DNA of 64,000 nucleotides. Source: Pseudoalteromonas sp. A601 (GTDB lineage Bacteria > Pseudomonadota > Gammaproteobacteria > Enterobacterales > Alteromonadaceae). This document shows, piece by piece, positions 34,897-44,797 of this stretch. Each line of letters opens with the position of its first letter. The first letter of the stretch is position 1. The notes under the pieces are model-generated. The model saw only the letters and a list, made by a program, of their open reading frames with translations. It was not told the DNA's origin and searched no databases. Where the stretch lies: contig NZ_MXQF01000001.1 of assembly GCF_002165575.1 (NCBI RefSeq), forward strand, positions 124,001 to 188,000. The letters run 5' to 3'. Both the position numbers and the translations under genes were made by a program.

Positions 34897-36801
34897 TTAC
34901 TCAGCAGGTGTTGCTTGTGCTGGTAAGTTTAACTCTGCTTTGGCTTTTAATGCATCGATGAACACCATGTAGTTTTTATTTACTTGGGCCATTGTGATGT
35001 TTTGCTTTTGCTGTGCTTCAAGCTCGCCTTCAACTGATGCGTTAGTAACAGACTTAAGTGCGACGATTGCTGCGTCACCATTGCTCAGCTCTACTTTATC
35101 AACCACTGGCGTGTCAGTAGGGTGAGCCATTTTAAACACTTGCTGTACGATTGCAGGAGACACCGCATACGCTTGGCGCGTTAATGATGCTTCTTGACGT
35201 AGCTCTAAGCCTTGCTCAGTTGCAAGTTCAGTTAAGCTTTTACCTGCTGAGATTTCAGCAAATAATGTTGTTGCTTTTTCTTTTGCCAGCTCAGAAGCTT
35301 TTTGACTTACTAGGCGTGTTTTAATTTGCTCAGATACGTCCGCAAGTGGTTTCGTGCTCGCAGGCTTATGCTCGCTTACACGTACAATTACAACGTGCTC
35401 GTCACCTACTTCAACAACTTCTGAGTTCATGCCATCTTCAAGTACATCTGGTGAGAAGATTGCGCTGACAACAGCTGGCGTATTAAGCGGTGCTGGTAAT
35501 TCATTGCGAGCAACAAGTGGCGTGGTCGTTACTTCAACGCCTACAGTCTCTGCTGCATCAACTAAGTTGTCAGACATTTCAAATGCAACTTCGCTCATTT
35601 GTGTTTGCTTTTCATAAAAAGCATTCACTTTTTCAGTACGTTCTAGTTCAGCACGTAAGTCAGCTTTAACATCATCGTATGGTTTTGTTTGCTGGCTTTG
35701 AACATCAGTTAGTTGAATGATGTGATAACCAAACTCAGATTCAACAACGTCAGAAAAGTCACCTTTTTCATTAAGTGCAAATGCAGCTTCTTCAAAAGCT
35801 GGATCCATCATGTCGCGTTCAATCCAATCTAGATCACCGCCCATTTCAGCACTGACGATATCATCTGATGATGATTCAGCTAATGCTGCAAAGTCACTAC
35901 CTTGTTGCAATTGCGCTAACAAGTCTTCAGCTTTGCTTTTCGCAGCATCGTCGTCTTCGCTATTATCTATTAAGATATGTGATACACGGCGTTTCTCAGG
36001 CTCTACGTATTGTGCACTGTTTTGCTCGTAGTAAGCTTTTACTTCTTCTTCGCTTACATTGCTCTGTAAGTCTAGGTCAACTGCATTTAAATCAATGTAG
36101 CTTACCGATACTTGTTCAGGCGCTAAAAACTGTGACGTGTTTAGGTCGTAATAATCAGCAATTTCTTGCTCAGTTACTTCAACCCCTTCTTGTAACGACT
36201 CTTTATTTACTACCACGTAATCAATGCTACGCGTTTGTTGCTGTAAAGCCACTGCGCTTGTTAATTCGTTATCAAGGGCAAAGTCAGTGCCTGCAACTGC
36301 TGAAATTAGCTGGCTACGAGTCATTTCTTCACGTAAGTATTCACGAAATGCATCCGGTTGGAAGTTCATTTGACGAATAACTTGTAAGTAGCGGTCGTTA
36401 TTAAATTGCCCACCGATTTGGAAGTATGGCAATTCTAAAATTGCTTTTTTAACACTTTCATCGCTTACGCGTAAACCAAGTTCGTGTGCTAGTTGAGTTT
36501 GCAGTTCTTGTTGTACTAGACGGTCAACGACACCTTGGCGAATTTGTGCCATGTAATTTGGATCTGCAGTAATTTGTGCAAAGTATTCACCAAATTGTTG
36601 TTCTAAGCGGTTACGCTCATTTTGGTATGCGCGGTTAAATTCGGTTTGGCTAATTTTAACTCCATTTACTTCAGCAACAGGCTGCTCTGTGGTTTGACCT
36701 AAGTAACCACCGATCCCTGCTAAAGCAAAAGATAAAATCACCGCGCCTAAAATAACTTTGGCTACCGGCCCTTGCGAACCTTCTCTGATTTTCTCAAGCA
36801 T
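34897..36801 (-). CDS. ppiD: Periplasmic folding chaperone / inactive-type peptidyl-prolyl isomerase PpiD
   Basis: A 634-residue inner-membrane-anchored protein. It starts MLEKIREGSQGPVAKVILGA with a single transmembrane helix (VILSFALAGIGGYLG), followed by a SurA_N-like chaperone region and a parvulin domain at about 265-365 (RRVSHILIDNSEDDDAAKSK, DLDWIERDMMDPAFEEAAF, EFGYHIIQLTDV). This is the PpiD architecture, a chaperone near the Sec translocon. It is downstream of hupB, with a terminator between, as in E. coli (lon-hupB-ppiD). Confidence 0.96.
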   Translation of the reverse strand: MLEKIREGSQGPVAKVILGAVILSFALAGIGGYLGQTTEQPVAEVNGVKISQTEFNRAYQNERNRLEQQFGEYFAQITADPNYMAQIRQGVVDRLVQQELQTQLAHELGLRVSDESVKKAILELPYFQIGGQFNNDRYLQVIRQMNFQPDAFREYLREEMTRSQLISAVAGTDFALDNELTSAVALQQQTRSIDYVVVNKESLQEGVEVTEQEIADYYDLNTSQFLAPEQVSVSYIDLNAVDLDLQSNVSEEEVKAYYEQNSAQYVEPEKRRVSHILIDNSEDDDAAKSKAEDLLAQLQQGSDFAALAESSSDDIVSAEMGGDLDWIERDMMDPAFEEAAFALNEKGDFSDVVESEFGYHIIQLTDVQSQQTKPYDDVKADLRAELERTEKVNAFYEKQTQMSEVAFEMSDNLVDAAETVGVEVTTTPLVARNELPAPLNTPAVVSAIFSPDVLEDGMNSEVVEVGDEHVVIVRVSEHKPASTKPLADVSEQIKTRLVSQKASELAKEKATTLFAEISAGKSLTELATEQGLELRQEASLTRQAYAVSPAIVQQVFKMAHPTDTPVVDKVELSNGDAAIVALKSVTNASVEGELEAQQKQNITMAQVNKNYMVFIDALKAKAELNLPAQATPAE

Positions 36802-36848
36802 TTATTTATCTCTATTCTATTCGGAGGCAGAAATCGCCTTGCTAATGT

Positions 36849-36882
36849 AAAAAAAGCGTATCTTACCAGATACGCTTTTTTT
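36849..36882 (-). terminator. hupB terminator
   Basis: AGCGTATCT and AGATACGCT pair around TACC, with A-runs and T-runs on either side. It separates hupB from ppiD and is the expected end of the hupB transcript; symmetric enough to work in both directions. Confidence 0.92.
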
Positions 36883-36971
36883 GTTGAAGCAATTGGCGAT
36901 AAAGATAGCTATTTGTGCTAAAAAGCAACGAGCTTCTTACACTGCCAAAACTAATTCACATAAAACAGTGA

Positions 36972-37247
36972 TTAGCTATTACATGCATCTTTAAGCGCTT
37001 TACCAGCTTTGAAAGCAGGGATGGTCGCAGCAGCGATTTGAATTGTTTCGCCAGTTTGTGGGTTACGGCCTGAACGTGCTGCACGCTCGCGTACTGAGAA
37101 AGTACCGAAACCTACTAGTGCAACTGAATCGCCGTCTTTAAGAGCGCCCGATACAGACTCGATGAATGAATCTAGTGCACGACCTGCAGCCGCTTTAGAA
37201 ATGTCAGCGTCAGCTGCGATTTGATCGATTAATTGAGATTTATTCAC
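36972..37247 (-). CDS. hupB: DNA-binding protein HU-beta
   Basis: A 91-residue nucleoid protein. [20 protein letters not shown] at the start and [20 protein letters not shown] in the DNA-binding arm are standard HU. The start is most likely the GTG at 37247, because NKSQLID follows directly as in other HU-beta proteins and AGAGGA lies eight bases upstream; the longer frame to 37277 would add ten non-homologous residues. It binds and bends DNA as a dimer. The neighbours lon and ppiD are the same as in E. coli. Confidence 0.96.
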   Translation of the reverse strand: MNKSQLIDQIAADADISKAAAGRALDSFIESVSGALKDGDSVALVGFGTFSVRERAARSGRNPQTGETIQIAAATIPAFKAGKALKDACNS

Positions 37248-37362
37248 AATATCATCCTCTTTCATTGTTATTATCAAGAGCGATTGTTTTTTAAACTAAC
37301 ATCACTATTTTGAAAATTTTAGAGCAAACTATTTCATGCTCGTACGATTGTAATTTTTCTTC

Positions 37363-37388
37363 AGCCTAGGCCACATAAGGCCTAGGCT
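37363..37388. other. Strong hairpin between lon and hupB
   Basis: AGCCTAGGCC (37363-37372) and GGCCTAGGCT (37379-37388) are a perfect 10-bp inverted repeat with a 6-base loop. Neither strand has a T-run after the stem, so it is not a standard terminator. It lies about 70 bp downstream of lon and about 115 bp upstream of hupB. It may block exonucleases, act as a weak terminator, or be a protein site. Confidence 0.6.
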
Positions 37389-37459
37389 TGAAAACCAGTG
37401 CTTAACTTATCATACCATCTAGATTTGAAAAGCCCTTTAAAGCACTTTTTTTCGGTTTT

Positions 37460-39820
37460 TTAGTGCTTTTTCGCCGTTTCGACTGAAAAACTCTCAACTG
37501 GGTGTACTAACGCCAGTTCTAAAACCTCATCAATCCAAGTAACTGGGTGAATATCAAGGCCTGCTAATACATTGTCAGGGATCTCTTTTAAGTCACGCTC
37601 GTTAATTTTTGGAATAATAACGGTTTTAATGCCACCACGATGCGCAGCTAATAGCTTTTCTTTTAAACCACCAATTGGCAGTACTTCTCCACGTAGCGTA
37701 ATTTCACCTGTCATGGCAACATCTGCGCGTACAGGATTACCTGTTAAACTAGACACTAAGCCCGTTACCATCGCCGCACCTGCACTTGGGCCATCTTTTG
37801 GCGTAGCACCTTCTGGCACGTGCACGTGAATATCACGTTTTTCGTAAAAATCGTTATTAATACGGAACGTGTCCGCACGGTTACGTACTACCGTCATCGC
37901 TGCTTGAATCGACTCTTGCATTACATCGCCCAATGAGCCGGTGTAGCTTAACTTGCCTTTACCTGGTACAGCTGCGCACTCGATTGTTAATAAATCGCCG
38001 CCCACCTCTGTCCATGCTAGACCGGTCACTTGACCAATGCGATCACCATCCTCAGCTTTGCCGTAATCAAAACGCTGCACACCTAAGAACTCTTCTAGGT
38101 TTTGCTCATTAATAGTGACTACTTTTGTTTCTTTCTCAAGCAAGATGTTTTTCACCGCTTTACGGCATAACTTAGACACTTCACGCTCTAAGTTACGTAC
38201 TCCGGCTTCGCGGGTGTAATAACGAATAATACCGACAATTGCGCTGTCTTCGATAACCACTTCGCCATCTTTTAAGCCATTACGCTTAACTTGCTTAGGA
38301 ATTAAATGCTGTTTAGCAATATTGAGTTTTTCATCTTCGGTGTAACCCGATAAACGAATCACTTCCATCCGGTCTAATAACGGACCTGGAATATTAAAGC
38401 TGTTCGATGTTGCAACAAACATAACATCAGATAAGTCATAATCAACTTCTAAGTAATGATCCGCAAAGTGACTGTTTTGCTCAGGATCAAGTACTTCAAG
38501 TAATGCTGATGCAGGATCGCCACGCATATCTGATGACATTTTATCGATTTCATCTAATAAGAATAATGGGTTTTTAACGCCCACTTTACTCATGTTTTGA
38601 ATCAGTTTACCTGGCATAGAGCCAATGTAAGTACGACGATGACCACGGATTTCAGCTTCATCACGTACGCCACCTAGTGCCATACGAATATACTTACGAC
38701 CCGTTGAGCGAGCAATCGATTGCCCTAGTGAGGTTTTACCAACACCAGGAGGACCGACTAAACATAAGATTGGGCCTTTAAGCTTATTAGTACGTTGTTG
38801 AACCGCGAGATATTCAATAATGCGCTCTTTCACTTTATCTAAGCCGTGGTGATCGCTATCTAAAATCTTTTGCGCACCGGCTAAGTCTTTCTTCACTTTT
38901 GAGCGCTTTTTCCACGGTACATTGATCAGCGTATCTATGTATGAGCGTACAACGGTGGCTTCAGCCGACATGGGCGACATCATTTTTAATTTAGCTAATT
39001 CTGAATTGGCTTTTTCTTGTGCATCGTTGCTCATGCCTGATTCTTCAATACGCTTTTTCAGCGCTTCGAATTCGTCAGGTACGTCGTCAAGCTCGCCTAA
39101 TTCTTTTTGAATGGCTTTCATTTGCTCGTTGAGGTAATACTCACGCTGCGATTTTTCCATCTGCTTTTTAACGCGGGTACGAATCTTTTTCTCAACTTGC
39201 AGTAAATCGATTTCGCCTTCCATTAACGCCATTAAGTATTCAAGACGTTCGGTTACGTTTGCGATCTCAAGTACTTTTTGTTTCTCAGGTACTTTTAATG
39301 GCATGTGAGCTGCCATTGTATCTGCTAAACGCGGTGCTTCATCAATACCACTGACCGAGGTGAGTACCTCAGGTGGAATTTTTTTATTAAGCTTTACATA
39401 TCCTTCAAACTGGCTAACTGCGCTACGGATAAAGATATCTTGCTCTTGCTCATCAATTTCTTCAGAACTAATAAACTCGGCATTTGCGACAAAAAAATCA
39501 TCGTTATCAACAAAGCTTTCAAGTTTTGCGCGTTGAATACCTTCGACTAACACTTTTACAGTGCCATCAGGAAGTTTTAATAGTTGCAGCACAGTTGCAA
39601 TAGTACCTACGCGGTAAATATCGTCTTGCTCTGGCTCATCGACTGTCGCGTCTTTTTGCGCAACAAGAAAAATTTGTTTGTCTTTATCCATTGCCGCTTC
39701 GAGGCATTTAATAGATTTTTCGCGGCCTACAAAAAGCGGGATCACCATGTGCGGGTACACCACCACATCGCGCAATGCCAGCACGGGGATTTCGACTCGA
39801 TCTGTTCTCTCAAGCGTCAT
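37460..39820 (-). CDS. lon: ATP-dependent protease Lon (endopeptidase La)
   Basis: A 786-residue LonA. The N-terminal substrate-binding domain starts with IPVLALRDVVVYPHMVIPLF. Walker A is GPPGVGKTS in the AAA+ domain, and the Ser protease site is in PKDGPSAGAAM, with the catalytic Lys in GGLKEKLLAAHRGG. Length matches E. coli Lon (784). It degrades misfolded and regulatory proteins in the cytoplasm. It lies between clpX and hupB as in enterobacteria. No sigma-32 promoter could be fixed by eye upstream. Confidence 0.98.
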   Translation of the reverse strand: MTLERTDRVEIPVLALRDVVVYPHMVIPLFVGREKSIKCLEAAMDKDKQIFLVAQKDATVDEPEQDDIYRVGTIATVLQLLKLPDGTVKVLVEGIQRAKLESFVDNDDFFVANAEFISSEEIDEQEQDIFIRSAVSQFEGYVKLNKKIPPEVLTSVSGIDEAPRLADTMAAHMPLKVPEKQKVLEIANVTERLEYLMALMEGEIDLLQVEKKIRTRVKKQMEKSQREYYLNEQMKAIQKELGELDDVPDEFEALKKRIEESGMSNDAQEKANSELAKLKMMSPMSAEATVVRSYIDTLINVPWKKRSKVKKDLAGAQKILDSDHHGLDKVKERIIEYLAVQQRTNKLKGPILCLVGPPGVGKTSLGQSIARSTGRKYIRMALGGVRDEAEIRGHRRTYIGSMPGKLIQNMSKVGVKNPLFLLDEIDKMSSDMRGDPASALLEVLDPEQNSHFADHYLEVDYDLSDVMFVATSNSFNIPGPLLDRMEVIRLSGYTEDEKLNIAKQHLIPKQVKRNGLKDGEVVIEDSAIVGIIRYYTREAGVRNLEREVSKLCRKAVKNILLEKETKVVTINEQNLEEFLGVQRFDYGKAEDGDRIGQVTGLAWTEVGGDLLTIECAAVPGKGKLSYTGSLGDVMQESIQAAMTVVRNRADTFRINNDFYEKRDIHVHVPEGATPKDGPSAGAAMVTGLVSSLTGNPVRADVAMTGEITLRGEVLPIGGLKEKLLAAHRGGIKTVIIPKINERDLKEIPDNVLAGLDIHPVTWIDEVLELALVHPVESFSVETAKKH

Positions 39821-39923
39821 TATATTTCTCTTCGCTCTTCATTTATTTTAAAGATTACTCAAGTATATGGGGATAACCTGAGTAAAGTTCAACAATTTAT
39901 GTCATTTGTAAGAAATAAATTAT

Positions 39924-39950
39924 AAAAAAAGGAGCCATTGGCTCCTCTTT
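39924..39950 (-). terminator. clpX terminator
   Basis: The stem GGAGCC/GGCTCC around ATT is preceded by seven A on the plus strand, which gives a T-run after the stem on the minus strand. It lies 20 bp after the clpX stop and separates clpX from lon. Confidence 0.9.
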
Positions 39951-39970
39951 GTAATATCAGTGATTAAAAT

Positions 39971-41254
39971 TTATTCTGATGCCGCTTTATCTTGGCTGGC
40001 ACTTTGATAAATCAAAATTGGGTCTGATTCACCTTTGATCACTGTTTCATCGATAACCACTTTGCTGACTTCTTCCATCGATGGAAGTTCATACATGGTA
40101 TCAAGTAATACAGCTTCAACAATTGAACGTAAGCCACGTGCACCTGTTTTACGCTCCATTGCTTTGTGGGCAATTGCACGTAATGCATCTTCACGGAACT
40201 CAAGCTCAACGTCTTCCATACCAAATAGTGCGCTGTACTGCTTAGTCAGTGCGTTTTTAGGCTCATCTAAGATTTGCACTAACGCAGCTTCGTCTAGCTC
40301 AGTTAACGTAGCAACAACAGGTAAACGACCAATAAACTCAGGGATGAGGCCGTATTTTACTAAATCTTCTGGCTCTACATCTTTAAATGTTTCACTTAAA
40401 GAGCGACTTGATGCAGATTCTTTAACGCTAACACCAAAACCAATACCGGTGTTTTTATGGCTGCGTTGCTCAATCACTTTATCAAGCCCTGCGAATGCAC
40501 CACCACAGATAAATAAGATTTTAGAGGTATCAACCTGCAAAAACTCTTGTTGTGGGTGTTTACGACCACCTTGTGGTGGTACTGATGCAACGGTGCCTTC
40601 GATCAGTTTTAATAAGGCTTGCTGTACGCCTTCGCCTGATACGTCTCGGGTGATTGATGGATTGTCTGATTTACGTGAAATTTTGTCAATTTCATCAATA
40701 TAAACAATACCACGTTGTGCTTTTTCTACGTCGTAGTCACACTTTTGCAGCAGCTTTTGAATGATGTTTTCAACATCTTCACCTACATAACCGGCTTCGG
40801 TCAGTGTGGTTGCATCAGCCATTGTAAATGGTACATCAAGTAAACGTGCAAGCGTCTCTGCAAGTAATGTTTTACCACTACCCGTTGGACCAATTAACAA
40901 GATATTACTTTTACCAAGTTCAATATCAACTTTAGTGCTTTGATTACGTAGGCGCTTATAGTGGTTATAAACCGCTACCGACAATACTTTTTTGGCGTGA
41001 TCTTGGCCAATTACATAATCATCTAAATGGTTACGAATTTCTTTAGGTGCAGGCAGTTTATCAGACGTATTGTGCTTTGGCGCAATGTCTTTGATCTCTT
41101 CCCTGATAATGTCGTTACACAGCTCAACACATTCATCACAAATGTATACTGAAGGCCCTGCAATGAGTTTACGAACTTCATGCTGGCTTTTGCCACAAAA
41201 AGAGCAGTATAACAATTTATTACTTTTGTCGCCGTCTGTAGGAGTGTCAGACAT
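39971..41254 (-). CDS. clpX: ATP-dependent unfoldase ClpX
   Basis: A 427-residue protein. The N-terminal zinc-binding domain has CSFCGKSQ and [10 protein letters not shown], the four Cys ligands. Walker A is [12 protein letters not shown], Walker [11 protein letters not shown], and the [11 protein letters not shown] region and IGFG tripeptide loop needed for ClpP docking are present (NTGIGFGV). GAGG lies upstream of the ATG. It unfolds ssrA-tagged and other substrates for ClpP. clpP lies 134 bp upstream on the same strand. Confidence 0.98.
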   Translation of the reverse strand: MSDTPTDGDKSNKLLYCSFCGKSQHEVRKLIAGPSVYICDECVELCNDIIREEIKDIAPKHNTSDKLPAPKEIRNHLDDYVIGQDHAKKVLSVAVYNHYKRLRNQSTKVDIELGKSNILLIGPTGSGKTLLAETLARLLDVPFTMADATTLTEAGYVGEDVENIIQKLLQKCDYDVEKAQRGIVYIDEIDKISRKSDNPSITRDVSGEGVQQALLKLIEGTVASVPPQGGRKHPQQEFLQVDTSKILFICGGAFAGLDKVIEQRSHKNTGIGFGVSVKESASSRSLSETFKDVEPEDLVKYGLIPEFIGRLPVVATLTELDEAALVQILDEPKNALTKQYSALFGMEDVELEFREDALRAIAHKAMERKTGARGLRSIVEAVLLDTMYELPSMEEVSKVVIDETVIKGESDPILIYQSASQDKAASE

Positions 41255-41357
41255 TCAGCTACCTCATCTTATACGTTGGCTGCTAAACTTCTTAGCAGCT
41301 ATTTCAATACGCTTAACTATACCAAAAATTATTGGCTTTCACAGTGTAAACAATTCA

Positions 41358-41380
41358 AGTGAGTACCGTTAGCACTCACT
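41358..41380 (-). terminator. Possible clpP-distal hairpin
   Basis: AGTGAGT and ACTCACT pair around a 9-base loop, eight bases downstream of the clpP stop. On the minus strand only an interrupted T-rich stretch (TTGAATTGTTT) follows, so it is more likely a partial terminator or mRNA-end stabiliser between clpP and clpX. Confidence 0.45.
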
Positions 41381-41388
41381 TAGTCTTT

Positions 41389-42009
41389 TTACTTACTGTC
41401 GCGATTAGTAAATACCGAGTCAACTAGGCCGTAGTCAACGGCTTGGCTTGCGCTCATAAAGTTGTCGCGGTCTGTATCGCGTGAAATCACATCTAATGGT
41501 TGGCCAGTATGCTCTGCCATTAAACGATTAAGCTTGTCTTTAATAGACAGGATTTCTTTAGCATGAATTTCAAAATCAGATGCTTGACCTTGGAAACCAC
41601 CTAAAGGTTGGTGAATCATCACGCGTGAATTAGGCAAACAGTAACGCTTGCCTTTTGCACCAGCTGTTAGTAAGAATGCACCCATGCTCGCCGCTTGGCC
41701 AACACAAATAGTACTTACATCTGGTTTAATAAAGTTCATGGTATCGTAAATTGCCATACCCGCTGTTACAGAACCACCTGGTGAATTGATATATAAAAAG
41801 ATATCTTTTTCTGGGTTTTCTGATTCTAAAAATAGCATTTGCGCTAAAATTAAGTTCGCCATGTTGTCTTCAACTTGACCAGTTAAAAAAATGATTCTCT
41901 CTTTTAATAGTCTCGAATATATATCATACGAGCGCTCGCCTTTCGCTGTTTGTTCAACAACCATTGGGACTAATGCATTTAGAGGATCTGTCATACCAGT
42001 GTTGTTCAT
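41389..42009 (-). CDS. clpP: ATP-dependent Clp protease proteolytic subunit ClpP
   Basis: A 206-residue Ser protease. [11 protein letters not shown] has the nucleophile Ser108 and [10 protein letters not shown] has His133; the Asp lies in the C-terminal [12 protein letters not shown] stretch. [20 protein letters not shown] is the oxyanion-hole region. A short N-terminal propeptide is present, as in other ClpP. It forms two seven-membered rings that partner with ClpX. It sits between tig and clpX, the usual order. Confidence 0.98.
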   Translation of the reverse strand: MNNTGMTDPLNALVPMVVEQTAKGERSYDIYSRLLKERIIFLTGQVEDNMANLILAQMLFLESENPEKDIFLYINSPGGSVTAGMAIYDTMNFIKPDVSTICVGQAASMGAFLLTAGAKGKRYCLPNSRVMIHQPLGGFQGQASDFEIHAKEILSIKDKLNRLMAEHTGQPLDVISRDTDRDNFMSASQAVDYGLVDSVFTNRDSK

Positions 42010-42097
42010 ACTTATTTTATTCCTTATGCGCTTATACTTATCCTGAATATAAGAAAAGCATAGTTATCTTTTTGGCAAAATTGAAGGCCACAAACTA

Positions 42098-42143
42098 AAA
42101 TGGCTCGGGCACACTGCAAAATACAGAGTAACACGAGCCATTT
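42098..42143 (-). terminator. tig terminator with long loop
   Basis: AAATGGCTCG (42098-42107) and CGAGCCATTT (42134-42143) form a perfect 10-bp stem with a 26-base loop. On the minus strand it is followed by a T-rich stretch (TTTTAGTTTG overlapping the stem end). It is 33 bp after the tig stop. The large loop is unusual. Confidence 0.7.
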
Positions 42144-42175
42144 AATCGTTAGCGAGGGCTTAAGTCAATGACTTA

Positions 42176-43480
42176 TTAAGCACCTTGCTGTGGATTCATG
42201 ATGTCATCAAATGCTTTTTCAACATCAGAAACGTCTGCTTTAGCTAAAATAGCTTCTACAGCTTGCTCTTCCATTGCAACATTACGCATTTGCTGCATAA
42301 GTTGATCATTTGCTTTGTAGTATTCTACTACTTCAGTTGGATCTTCGTATGCAGAAGCAACTGTAGCAATTAATGCTTCAACTTTAGCGTCATCAACTTT
42401 GATCTCGTTCGCTTTAATTACTTCACCTAGTAATAGGCCAGTTTTAACGCGAGTTACTGCTTGCTCGTGGAACAACTCAGCTGGAAGCTCAGGCATGTTT
42501 TTAGCGTCACCACCAAAACGTTGTGCAGCTTGCTGACGTAGTGCATCAATTTCTTGATCTACTAGCGCTTTAGGCACCTCGATTTCGTTGTTAGCTAAAA
42601 GACCTTTGATTGCTTGGTCTTTCACGTTAGCTTTAACCGCTTGGTCAAGCTCACGTGTCATGTTCTTTTTCACTTCTTCTTTAAGTGCGTCAACGCCACC
42701 TTCAGTTACACCGAACTTAGTTGCGAATTCTTCGCTTAGTTCAGGTAGCTCTTGTGCTTCAACTTTCTTCACAGAGATAGTGAATTGAGCAGCTTTACCT
42801 TTAAGGTTTTCAGCGTGGTAATCGTCAGGGAACGTTACATCAGCAACTACTTCTTCGCCTGCTTTTTTACCTACGATGTTATCTTCAAAACCTGGGATCA
42901 TACGACCTTGGCCAAGTTCTAATGGGAAGTCTTCAGCTTTACCGCCTTCAAATACTTCACCGTCGATAGTGCCTTCGAAGTCAACTGTTACGCGATCGTT
43001 CTCGCCAGCAGCAGTGTCTACTTCAGCCCATGATGCATGTTGCTTGCGTAGCGTTTCTAGCATGTTAGCTAAATCTTCGTCAGTAACTGTTACAGCAGGC
43101 TTTTCTACAGTGATTTTGTCTAAACCTTGAACTTCAACTTCAGGGTAAACTTCAAACGTTGCAGAGAATTCTAAATCTTTACCAGCTTCAAGCGCTTTAG
43201 GAGCGAAAGTAGGTGTACCCGCTGGGTTGATTTTTTCAGCTACGATTGCTTCGTAGAAGTTACGTTGCATTAATTCGCCAGCAACTTCTTGACGAACTGC
43301 GCCACCGTAACGTTTGTTGATTACAGACGTTGGTACTTTACCAGGACGGAAACCATCAATACGCTGGGTTTTAGACAGTTGTTGTAAGCGTTTTTTTACT
43401 TCGGTCTCAACGTTCTCTGCAGGAACGGTGATAGTCAGACGGCGCTCAAGGCCTTGAGTCGTCTCAACAGAAACTTGCAT
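42176..43480 (-). CDS. tig: Trigger factor
   Basis: About 434 residues. The ribosome-binding tail contains [17 protein letters not shown], with the GFRPGKVP signature. The central FKBP-type isomerase domain is at about 150-245 ([20 protein letters not shown]), followed by the long C-terminal chaperone arms. I chose ATG 43480 ([12 protein letters not shown]), with GAGG six bases upstream, over the frame start at 43492. It folds nascent chains at the ribosome exit. It heads the tig-clpP-clpX series, as in E. coli. Confidence 0.97.
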   Translation of the reverse strand: MQVSVETTQGLERRLTITVPAENVETEVKKRLQQLSKTQRIDGFRPGKVPTSVINKRYGGAVRQEVAGELMQRNFYEAIVAEKINPAGTPTFAPKALEAGKDLEFSATFEVYPEVEVQGLDKITVEKPAVTVTDEDLANMLETLRKQHASWAEVDTAAGENDRVTVDFEGTIDGEVFEGGKAEDFPLELGQGRMIPGFEDNIVGKKAGEEVVADVTFPDDYHAENLKGKAAQFTISVKKVEAQELPELSEEFATKFGVTEGGVDALKEEVKKNMTRELDQAVKANVKDQAIKGLLANNEIEVPKALVDQEIDALRQQAAQRFGGDAKNMPELPAELFHEQAVTRVKTGLLLGEVIKANEIKVDDAKVEALIATVASAYEDPTEVVEYYKANDQLMQQMRNVAMEEQAVEAILAKADVSDVEKAFDDIMNPQQGA

Positions 43481-43752
43481 GATATACCTCAATCTTCAAT
43501 TTTGGCGACTGTTCGCCTTCCTTACAAACACGGTGATCACTATACGCTTGATACGTTAAAAGCCACTTAGGGGCGTTTAAACTCCATCTTCACTATACGA
43601 TACCAATGCTGCTCTGCCCTTCGGGCACTATGTTAAACAATAGACGCGGCATTATAACCTAATATTTATGATAGTCGAGTCTAGGGGGAAATTATTTGGT
43701 TAGATCACGGATTATAGCGGGTAAATGAGTGAAAAGTAGGCGGTTCAACTGC

Positions 43753-43840
43753 AAGTTAGCAAGTTAGCAAGTTAGCAAGTTAGCAAGTTAGCAAGTTAGC
43801 AAGTTAGCAAGTTAGCAAGTTAGCAAGTTAGCAAGTTAGC
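43753..43840. repeat. Tandem array, 11 perfect copies of AAGTTAGC
   Basis: Eleven identical 8-bp units run without interruption for 88 bp, preceded by a GC that continues the phase and followed directly by AAAATTTT. Because the unit is 8 bp, each change in copy number shifts reading phase or promoter spacing. It lies about 270 bp upstream of the tig start and 57 bp beyond the end of the tRNA operon, in non-coding DNA. Perfect identity implies recent slipped-strand expansion. Between 43494 and 43752 I see no gene; this stretch should contain the tig promoter. Confidence 0.97.
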
Positions 43841-43896
43841 AAAATTTTAGCTTTAGAATTAAGTTTTGCAATATTAGTTTTGAATTTTTTTAGAAG

Positions 43897-43973
43897 TGGT
43901 CGGCGATGCAGGATTTGAACCTGCGACCCCTTGGACCCAAACCAAGTGCGCTACCAAACTGCGCTAATCGCCG
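43897..43973 (-). tRNA. tRNA-Pro(TGG), copy 1
   Basis: A complete 77-base cloverleaf including an encoded CCA. The acceptor stem is CGGCGAT/ATCGCCG, the anticodon arm CTTGG-TTTGGGT-CCAAG has anticodon TGG, and the T-arm carries GGTTCGAATCC. It is the last gene of the tRNA operon and identical in sequence to the copies at 44046-44122 and 44376-44452. Confidence 0.97.
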
Positions 43974-44045
43974 ATATTGAAGTATGAAACTTCGTTTTCT
44001 ATTTTGAACACTTAAACGGTGAGTTTAAGACCACTTTAAAGAAAG

Positions 44046-44122
44046 TGGTCGGCGATGCAGGATTTGAACCTGCGACCCCTTGGACCCAAACCAAGTGCGC
44101 TACCAAACTGCGCTAATCGCCG
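44046..44122 (-). tRNA. tRNA-Pro(TGG), copy 2
   Basis: Identical to the copies at 43897-43973 and 44376-44452 over all 77 bases including the encoded CCA. Fourth gene of the operon in transcription order, 17 bp after tRNA-His. Confidence 0.97.
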
Positions 44123-44139
44123 ATATTCTTTTTGTAAAT

Positions 44140-44216
44140 TGGGGTGACTGATGGGGCTCGAACCCACGACAACCGGAATCACAATCCGGGGCTCTACCAA
44201 CTGAGCTACAATCACC
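44140..44216 (-). tRNA. tRNA-His(GTG)
   Basis: A 77-base gene with encoded CCA. It has the extra 5' G (position -1) paired with C73 that HisRS needs, anticodon loop TTGTGAT with GTG, and the D-arm AGCTCAGTTGGTAGAGC. Close match to E. coli hisR. Confidence 0.97.
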
Positions 44217-44239
44217 ACGGCATTTACATGTTTTCGAAA

Positions 44240-44316
<77 letters not shown>

Positions 44317-44375
44317 ATCGAAAACTTCATAGTTTACCAATAAGCCACTCTATTATAAAAAATTATAAAAGAAAG

Positions 44376-44452
44376 TGGTCGGCGATGCAGGATTTGAACC
44401 TGCGACCCCTTGGACCCAAACCAAGTGCGCTACCAAACTGCGCTAATCGCCG
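44376..44452 (-). tRNA. tRNA-Pro(TGG), copy 3 (promoter-proximal)
   Basis: The first gene of the operon, 44 bp from the -10 element and identical to the other two tRNA-Pro copies. The ten bases after its 3' end match those after the 44046 copy, showing the duplicated unit is longer than the tRNA itself. Confidence 0.97.
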
Positions 44453-44496
44453 ATGCTTACTATTGTCTGCGAGTGACCTCGTTGACAACGGGGTGC

Positions 44497-44525
44497 ATAA
44501 TAGTGATTTGACTGGGTTAGGTCAA
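44497..44525 (-). promoter_or_regulatory. Promoter of the tRNA operon, stringent-type
   Basis: On the minus strand TTGACC (44525-44520), a 17-base spacer and TATTAT (44502-44497) form a near-consensus sigma-70 promoter. The following discriminator is GCACCCCG, GC-rich as in ppGpp-controlled stable RNA promoters. The tRNA-Pro copy at 44376 begins about 45 bp downstream. Confidence 0.82.
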
Positions 44526-44797
44526 ACCTTTTTTTAAGAAAATAAATCAATCGGTCATTTTTAGTTCACAATGTCTAAATATTGTAAATATAAGCTGAAA
44601 TTCGACCGTTTTTTATAATAGTGTGGTTTATATAAAAAAAGCAACTTGGCGCTTTGGCGCTTTTCTGCGAAAATAGCACAACTATATAGCAAGGCAAAAT
44701 TAGGCTGAGTAAAATCAGTCACGTTTACCCCTTTTAAAACGATAATCTCTTGCTAAGTATCAGTTTCAAGTTAACTAACCCCAATTAAAGGTCACCC
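44526..44797. other. Region between tRNA operon promoter and folD
   Basis: Non-coding and AT-rich. A TATAAT at 44614-44619 could be the folD -10, but its -35 is poor. GGCGCTTTGGCGC at about 44649-44661 repeats a GGCGC motif. AAAGGTC eight bases before the folD ATG is the ribosome site. Confidence 0.4.

Noticed and set aside
35868..36380. 170-codon open frame opposite ppiD
   Set aside because: Fully inside ppiD; Leu/Gln/His-rich shadow composition and no family resemblance.
40035..40703. 222-codon open frame opposite clpX
   Set aside because: Fully inside a highly conserved gene on the other strand; Ser-rich composition typical of a shadow frame.
43753..43840. CRISPR array
   Set aside because: The unit is only 8 bp with no spacers; it is a simple tandem repeat.
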